Part shown: positions 59,715 to 64,000 of the stretch, in pieces
Numbering within the stretch: the first letter of the stretch is position 1
Layout of the letters: the number at the start of each line of letters is the position of its first letter
Source: Delta-02 sp964513565
GTDB taxonomy: Bacteria; Desulfobacterota; Syntrophorhabdia; Syntrophorhabdales; Syntrophorhabdaceae
Length of the DNA stretch: 64,000 bases
Assembly (NCBI GenBank): GCA_964513565.1
Contig: CAZENE010000001.1
Location: 150,083 to 214,082 of the forward strand
Direction: 5' to 3'
Program-made: the position numbers and the translations under genes
Notes under the pieces: model-generated
The model's database searches: none
Seen by the model: only the letters and a program-made list of their open reading frames with translations
Told to the model about the DNA's origin: nothing

Positions 59715-60638
59715 GTGTTTGAAGAAACAATTTCATATAACAATACAGAATCAATAGAAGACAAAGATCTACCCCTCGGTCTTGACACATTAAAAAAATA
59801 CTTTGCAGAGATACAGAGGTATCCGTTATTAACGGGGGAAGAAGAAAGTAAAATTTCCCGGCTTGTCTTCGACCGTCACGATAGGCCGGCAACTCAGAAA
59901 CTTATAGTGTCAAACCTCAGGCTTGTGGTCAAGATCGCCCGAGCATATCATAATACAAATCTCAATATTCTCGATATCATACAGGAAGGCAATGTCGGTC
60001 TCCTTCACGCCGTTGAAAAGTACAATCCTGATAAAGGGACGAAGTTCTCATCATATGCTTCTTACTGGATACGCGCTTATATTCTCAAACACATAATGGA
60101 TACCTGGAGTCTTGTGAAGATCGGGACAACACAAAGCCAGAGAAAACTTTTTTACAGATTAAATGGTGAAAAACAGAGGCTTGAAGCCATTGGAATCTAC
60201 CCCACGCGAAAGCTCCTTGCTAGCACCTTTGGCTTAAAGGAATCGGAAGTGGAAGACATGGAGAAGAGACTTTTGTATAACGACACGTCCCTTGATATAC
60301 CTGTCTATGATGGAAGCGAAGAAACACATATGGATAGGATCAGTTCTCATCAGGATGTGGAGGAAATAGTTTCAGAGCAGCATAAATTTGCAGTGTTATC
60401 AAAAATGGTAAAAAAGTTCAAAGCGATTCTTGACGACAGAGACCGTTACATATTCGATCATCGTGTTATAGCAGAAAAGCCGATGACGCTTCAGGAGCTA
60501 GGAAATCGTTACCACATTTCACGGGAACGGGTGAGACAGGTAGAAAACAGGATAATAAAAAGATTTAAGACACATCTCCAGGAAAACATGGCAGACTTCG
60601 GCCTGCAAGCTAGCACTGTCAAGATCGGGACAATATAA
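59715..60638 (+). CDS. Sigma-32-like RNA polymerase sigma factor
   Basis: A 307-residue sigma-70-family factor of the RpoH type. Region 2 is RLVVKIARAYHNTNLNILDIIQEGNVGLLHAVEKYNP (split here: NLDIIQEGNVGL-type core) with SSYASYWIRAYI for promoter melting; region 4 is MTLQELGNRYHISRERVRQVENRI. The C terminus ends shortly after region 4, as in RpoH. Translation starts at GTG 59715 with only a weak ribosome site. It lies amid mobile-element remnants, in lower-G+C DNA than the chromosome, and may be an acquired alternative sigma factor or the heat-shock factor trapped in the island. Confidence 0.88.
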   Translation: MFEETISYNNTESIEDKDLPLGLDTLKKYFAEIQRYPLLTGEEESKISRLVFDRHDRPATQKLIVSNLRLVVKIARAYHNTNLNILDIIQEGNVGLLHAVEKYNPDKGTKFSSYASYWIRAYILKHIMDTWSLVKIGTTQSQRKLFYRLNGEKQRLEAIGIYPTRKLLASTFGLKESEVEDMEKRLLYNDTSLDIPVYDGSEETHMDRISSHQDVEEIVSEQHKFAVLSKMVKKFKAILDDRDRYIFDHRVIAEKPMTLQELGNRYHISRERVRQVENRIIKRFKTHLQENMADFGLQASTVKIGTI

Positions 60639-60672
60639 CGGGAAGTGTGACCAATGTTCTTGATGGCTGCAA

Positions 60673-60898
60673 AGGAGGGACATCCTTGAGATCATGGAGG
60701 ACAGGTACGGGACGCGCTCCACCATCATCGCAAGCCAGTTCCCTATTGATACCTGACATGACATCATCGGAGACCCCACTCTTGCAGACGCCATATGCAA
60801 CCGGGTCATACATAACGCTCATAAGATCATACTGAAGCCGGGAGAAGAATCGATAAGGAAAATACATTCGACCTTGACGGAAAGTCGAACACTTTTAT
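60673..60898 (+). pseudogene. IstB-type (IS21) ATPase remnant
   Basis: The plus frame reads RRDILEIMEDRYGTRSTIIA, SQFPIDT, a TGA, HDIIGDPTLADAICNRVIHN and a basic end. This is the C-terminal end of the IS21 helper ATPase IstB (normally ...QLPVxxWHDxIGDPTxADAI). The TGA stands where Trp is conserved and the upstream part of the gene is lost, so it is a pseudogene. Confidence 0.8.
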
Positions 60899-61204
60899 AA
60901 AGTAGAGACGGCAGGGAAAGGATTACTGAGAAGCCGTTCGGATAAAACCGGATTGGGTGTTCGAATAGAGCGGATTAGACAGATGGCGGTCGCATCGATA
61001 GTGTAAAGGGGATTATTGAACCGGAACCTGTGCCTCGGGGTCAGGCCCCTGCACCGCCCGAGGATGTTGTAGAACAGATCCTCGAAGATCCTGGAATCCC
61101 TTTTCGTGTTGGCATCGGTGAGCGTGCTTCTGTGCACGCTGCTCAATCCCAGATGATTACCATACTGCGCTTTTCTCTTTATTCTGTTGGTATTCGTGAT
61201 ATCC
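60895..61204 (-). pseudogene. IS4-family transposase remnant
   Basis: The minus frame reads YGNHLGLSSVHRSTLTDANT, KRDSRIFEDLFYNILGRCRG and RHRFRFNNPLYTIDATAICL. This is the central part of an IS4-type (DUF4372-carrying) transposase, where RSTLADAN and YxxDATTIDLCLS are typical; the first catalytic Asp lies in IDAT. Both ends are missing. Its upstream edge stops where the selC promoter repeat begins. Confidence 0.75.
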
Positions 61205-61231
61205 CATTCGTCTTACGAATATAAACCTTAA

Positions 61232-61260
61232 TTGACATTAGTACCGGTAATCAATAAACT
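61232..61260 (+). promoter_or_regulatory. selC promoter
   Basis: TTGACA (61232-61237), a 17-bp spacer and TAAACT (61255-61260) lie 8 bp upstream of the tRNA 5' end, exactly where a tRNA promoter is expected. The copy at 58862-58890 has both elements mutated (TTGACG, TAAACA). Confidence 0.75.
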
Positions 61261-61268
61261 ATAGCAAC

Positions 61269-61363
61269 GGAAGTGGAGGGGTCCTGGTGGGCCTCCTGGT
61301 CTTCAAAACCAGTGTGCCGGTGACGAGCTGGCGGGTGGGTTCGATTCCCATGCACTTCCGCCA
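61269..61363 (+). tRNA. selC: tRNA-Sec (UCA anticodon)
   Basis: A 95-nt tRNA with encoded CCA. The 5' GGAAGTG pairs with CACTTCC before the discriminator G; the anticodon stem CTGGT/ACCAG encloses the loop CTTCAAA with anticodon TCA at 61303-61305; a long variable arm and the T arm GGGTTCGATTCCC follow. Acceptor and extra arm lengths are those of selenocysteine tRNA, which decodes UGA with SelB. It shows that the organism makes selenoproteins, although none is evident in this window. Confidence 0.93.
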
Positions 61364-62356
61364 TTACCCCAAACCTTGCGGTGGGGGCTCTGGTGGGGGA
61401 TTTTCCAATTTATCAATCGCATTTCTTACGCTTCCTTTGATTGCCTGCAAGTAATTATCTGTCGTAGTGGGTCTGGTGTGTCCTAAAATCTCCTGTATGT
61501 CGGTTATCGCTACTCCGGCATTTGCCAGTTTAGAAGCTGAATAATGCCTTAAATTGTGAAAAGTAAACGTTTTTACCTTTGCTTTTTTGCAGAGTGAACG
61601 AATCATCTTGATCCGATTGTCGTATCTGGTCCCGTCTGGGTGGGAAAAAACATACTCGCCCTTTCGTGGAAGGGCTTCCAGTATGGATTTAAGAGTTTTA
61701 GTGAGTGGGACTTTTCTTTCTGCCACATCTGAGTTCTTGGCCTTGCGGGTGCGAAGGATTAAATAATCCTCGTCCAGGTCAACATCTTCCCATTTGAGCT
61801 TGTTGATTTCCCTCATTCTTCCGGCAGTATGCAGAAGGGTAATGAGGTAGTCTTTAAATTCTTGAGGGGCCAGCTTCAAAACTTTTCCCACATCTTCCTC
61901 GGGAGGGATGTATTTGCGTTCTTTCTTAATCCCGTAAGGATCAACTCCGATAGTGGGGTCGTAATCGACAAGTTTCCGTTTAATCCCGTGCCGGAAGAGG
62001 GCTTTAATCATCGCCAAATAGCGATTGGCTTTGTGTTTTGATTCCTGGGATATTTCTCCCAACAGTTCCTCGACATCAACCATCGTTATTTCCCGCTTGT
62101 GTCCCCATTTATCCATCAGTTTCTCAAAAATTAAGACGTTTCTTTCCCAGTGTCCTTTAGTCCTCCTCGAAGCCAGTTCCTGAAGCCTTGATTTGCAGAG
62201 TCTGGCGAAATCCATATTTATCTTTGGAGTGGTCGACCTTGCTTTCGCCTCCCCCTCGACTGCCTGTTTGCGGGTCGGGAATCCTCCTTGGCGATATCTC
62301 TTCCCGTTCTTCTCGAAGTCGTAGGTCCACTTGTCCCTGTGCCGATAAACTGCCAT
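61364..62356 (-). CDS. Tyrosine site-specific integrase
   Basis: A 330-residue tyrosine recombinase. The N-terminal arm-type domain (MAVYRHRDKWTYDFEKNGKR) and SAM-like core-binding domain precede the catalytic domain: Arg in AGRMREINKL, Lys near residue 195, HNLRHYSASKLA (HxxR), LGHTRPTTTDNY with the His and nucleophilic Tyr. Its stop codon begins at the base after the CCA of selC, so the gene abuts the tRNA 3' end; selC is almost certainly its attachment target. It overlaps the HTH gene by 200 bp. Confidence 0.92.
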   Translation of the reverse strand: MAVYRHRDKWTYDFEKNGKRYRQGGFPTRKQAVEGEAKARSTTPKINMDFARLCKSRLQELASRRTKGHWERNVLIFEKLMDKWGHKREITMVDVEELLGEISQESKHKANRYLAMIKALFRHGIKRKLVDYDPTIGVDPYGIKKERKYIPPEEDVGKVLKLAPQEFKDYLITLLHTAGRMREINKLKWEDVDLDEDYLILRTRKAKNSDVAERKVPLTKTLKSILEALPRKGEYVFSHPDGTRYDNRIKMIRSLCKKAKVKTFTFHNLRHYSASKLANAGVAITDIQEILGHTRPTTTDNYLQAIKGSVRNAIDKLENPPPEPPPQGLG

Positions 62357-62519
62357 TCCTTATCACCTCCTCGATTATTTTATTGAAAATCTTCTTACTG
62401 AATCTAACCAGCCGTCCGATTTTAACCCCTCCGTATTCTTTGGCATGCTTATACACCCATTCCGGTGAGACCTTGAGGATCTTCGCTACTTCACGAGGAG
62501 TCAAAAATTCTTCAGGCAT
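62157..62519 (-). CDS. Excisionase-like HTH protein
   Basis: The first 55 residues are a helix-turn-helix of the AlpA/excisionase type (FLTPREVAKILKVSPEWVYK, KIGRLVRFSKKIFNKII). The last 65 residues overlap the integrase gene in another frame and look like unconstrained sequence, so the functional part is the N-terminal domain. Such proteins direct excision or repress the integrase. The 200-bp overlap is unusual; a sequence error or frameshift near 62350 could have lengthened this frame. Confidence 0.75.
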   Translation of the reverse strand: MPEEFLTPREVAKILKVSPEWVYKHAKEYGGVKIGRLVRFSKKIFNKIIEEVIRNGSLSAQGQVDLRLREEREEISPRRIPDPQTGSRGGGESKVDHSKDKYGFRQTLQIKASGTGFEED

Positions 62520-62526
62520 AGCATCC

Positions 62527-62811
62527 TTAGGGTTTGCCCCCTCTCAGCCAACCATAGGCGACTGAGAGGGGAGCTAAACTTATTCGTCCTTTAGAATCAA
62601 ACTCATCGCGTGAAATCGAATGAGCTTGACCCGTCGCCAGCACAATCACGTCACCGTCAGCATATTGCCTAGCCTCCCTCCGTTGAGTTAGGCGGTGTTT
62701 CCGGCTCTTGCTGGAAGCCGTTACCGACGACTCGTCCATTTTGGTCGTAGTCAAATTGAAACGAGTAGGACGGGAGATCGAACCATTTAAGATCAAAAGT
62801 CCTTCTTTCAA
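62527..62811 (-). CDS. Doubtful ORF between ATPase and HTH genes
   Basis: A 94-codon frame that overlaps the last 143 bp of the ATPase gene. The non-overlapping half (YADGDVIVLATGQAHSISRD and on to GWLRGGKP) could be protein, while the start lies inside the ATPase gene without a ribosome site. No domain is recognised. If not coding, the gap 62520-62668 has no gene. Confidence 0.3.
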   Translation of the reverse strand: MKEGLLILNGSISRPTRFNLTTTKMDESSVTASSKSRKHRLTQRREARQYADGDVIVLATGQAHSISRDEFDSKGRISLAPLSVAYGWLRGGKP

Positions 62812-63865
62812 TCTTAGTAGGTTTGACCTCCATCGGTCTTATAAAAAGCGGCCTGGGTAGCTTCACAATAGCCTCCGTATCCGGCGTCTTGACCGCTGCA
62901 TGGTATTTTTCCAGTCCCTGGATGTCGCTGGCCGCAATGCTGCTAAACTCATGAGCGATCATCGATGCTTCAATGTGTCCAGCCCGTAAACAAACCAGCG
63001 TGCCTGAATTTGAGAGGATAGAATGGACCAGGGGCTTGGGCATCATTGAAAAGTCTGTGGTGCTAAGTATGGTGGCTATCTGATATTTCCGAGCCTGTTT
63101 GGTGATGATGGTAAATTCCTGGGAAACGAAGTTATGAGCCTCATCTATCATTAAAATCAGAGGCTTATACTCCTTCGGCTTTGAGTAAAGAAAATAAGCT
63201 TTCACCAGGTTGGTGATGAGCGTTCCGATAAACACCTGCTTGGCGTAGCCCATTCCGCTACAATCCAGGATAAATGTTTCCTGCCTGTCGATAAGCTTGT
63301 TTATCTCAAAGCCTTTTCCGCAAATAATCTGCTTAAAATCTGGGTCTTGTAAAAGGAGATTGAGACGGGCGATAATCCCGTCCCTCGTCTCCGCACTGCC
63401 TCTCTGGGCTTCGATATTGGCTTTAATTTCTTCTAAAGTAGCCCGACCTAATTCCATACACCTGACTACTTCAGCGTCCAATATCTCCCTCATCTTTACG
63501 GTGAACCTTTCATTGGGTGTGGTCAAAATAACCATCTGGTTTATTGTTTCCGCTAAAAGGTCTGCTTTCTGATAAGGTTTGTATTCGCTCTCCAAAAGAT
63601 TGATTCCCATAGGATTATCCAGGGAACAGAAGTGAGCCTTGCCTTTCATAATCGCATAAACCTCTTTGGCGAAAAATCCTGACGGGTCAACGATTATCTT
63701 TGCCACGGGGGAATGGCTGTCATTCTGAACAGTGTGGCTTAAGGAAACCGTTTTTCCTCCTCCCGTCGCTCCGATAAGAAGAACGCCCTTGAACCTGTCC
63801 TCTGCCTTCACGTAGACGGGCAAATATGTTTCAGCGTCATTCCCTATCTTCATTCTCTGAATCAT
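62669..63865 (-). CDS. HerA/VirB4/TraD-type DNA-handling ATPase
   Basis: A 398-residue P-loop ATPase. Walker A is GATGGGKTVSLS near residue 32, Walker B LILMIDEAHNF near 238, followed by ITKQARKYQIATILSTTD (sensor) and an arginine-containing end. The pattern is that of DUF87/HerA and conjugative coupling proteins, which move DNA or unfold protein in type IV systems. It lies in the element next to the integrase. It is shorter than TraD/VirB4 and has no membrane segment, so it would be a soluble motor or depend on a separate anchor. Confidence 0.85.
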   Translation of the reverse strand: MIQRMKIGNDAETYLPVYVKAEDRFKGVLLIGATGGGKTVSLSHTVQNDSHSPVAKIIVDPSGFFAKEVYAIMKGKAHFCSLDNPMGINLLESEYKPYQKADLLAETINQMVILTTPNERFTVKMREILDAEVVRCMELGRATLEEIKANIEAQRGSAETRDGIIARLNLLLQDPDFKQIICGKGFEINKLIDRQETFILDCSGMGYAKQVFIGTLITNLVKAYFLYSKPKEYKPLILMIDEAHNFVSQEFTIITKQARKYQIATILSTTDFSMMPKPLVHSILSNSGTLVCLRAGHIEASMIAHEFSSIAASDIQGLEKYHAAVKTPDTEAIVKLPRPLFIRPMEVKPTKIERRTFDLKWFDLPSYSFQFDYDQNGRVVGNGFQQEPETPPNSTEGG

Positions 63866-64000
63866 AGCCCGTATCCTTGTATTTCATTTTCAACGAAAAA
63901 TCTAAGTCCTTCTCCTCTTTTCTGAGCATGCTGTTTTTGATGGTCCCCTCTGTGCCAATATAAGTGAGACACTTTCCACCCAATAGTTTAGACTCTAAGG
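63837..64000 (-). CDS. C-terminal end of a gene cut by the window edge
   Basis: The minus frame is open from the window end to a TGA at 63839-63837 and reads LESKLLGGKCLTYIGTEGTI with a charged Lys/Glu/Asp-rich end. It overlaps the start of the ATPase gene by 29 bp, as coupled genes in mobile elements often do. Only about 53 codons are visible and no family is recognised. Confidence 0.4.
   Translation of the reverse strand, partial: LESKLLGGKCLTYIGTEGTIKNSMLRKEEKDLDFSLKMKYKDTGYDSENEDRE

Noticed and set aside
61030..61224. 64-codon plus-strand ORF before selC
   Set aside because: It is antisense to the IS4 transposase remnant and runs into the selC promoter repeat; no protein-like features.
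1..64000. CRISPR arrays, rRNA genes, origins of replication
   Set aside because: No regularly spaced repeats, no rRNA-like stretches and no DnaA-box clusters were seen on reading the window.

Overview
The window looks like the chromosome of a strictly anaerobic, hydrogen-metabolising bacterium of the deltaproteobacterial/Desulfobacterota type. I infer this from several electron-bifurcating [FeFe]-hydrogenase gene sets, a benzoate-CoA-ligase-type enzyme beside them, a multihaem cytochrome c and the absence of aerobic respiratory genes. A syntrophic aromatic degrader such as Syntrophorhabdus would fit, but no phylogenetic marker in the window settles it.

Layout. (1) 1-4.2 kb: housekeeping and envelope genes (FKBP isomerase, RNA-binding protein, SYLF protein, lytic transglycosylase, TatD, TcdA). 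(2) 4.2-13.8 kb, minus strand: one probable operon rex-hydC-hydB-hydA-hydS-SpoIIE phosphatase-benzoate-CoA-type ligase. (3) 14.3-16.3 kb: a small gene behind a sigma-54-like promoter, divergent from an FhlA-type sigma-54 activator, with inverted repeats between them. (4) 16.4-30.0 kb, plus strand: a run of twelve genes behind a good sigma-70 promoter, namely a sensory block (DRTGG, HATPase, sensory [FeFe]-hydrogenase, DRTGG, PHP, HATPase) followed by two more HydABC-like sets, one with a NuoF-GltD fusion. (5) 30.1-33.9 kb: cupin, HydF and HydG maturases, CBS protein. (6) 34-58.7 kb: mixed chromosomal genes (enolase, CorA-like, HtrA-like proteases, 13-haem cytochrome with cytochrome b, ArsA-like ATPase, rsmD-coaD, NfeD/slipin, D,D-carboxypeptidase, coaBC, purB, photolyase, ModE-like, HemN-like). 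(7) 58.7-64 kb: an accessory region built on a selenocysteine tRNA gene (selC), with two partial copies of the selC 5' half, remnants of an integrase, an IstB ATPase and an IS4-type transposase, a sigma-32-like factor, then an intact integrase abutting selC, an excisionase-like HTH protein and a conjugation-type ATPase running off the window.

How it fits together. Three HydABC-type complexes would couple H2 to NAD(P)H and ferredoxin. Two additional [FeFe]-type proteins with altered H-cluster motifs, one carrying a PAS domain, sit among a PP2C/SpoIIE phosphatase and RsbW-like ATPases, so a hydrogen- or redox-responsive partner-switching circuit controlling hydrogenase or syntrophic metabolism is the most interesting candidate system here. 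Rex (NADH/NAD+), an FhlA-type activator and an FNR-like box add further regulatory layers. The selC region records repeated integration at one tRNA gene, apparently with crossover near the anticodon loop.
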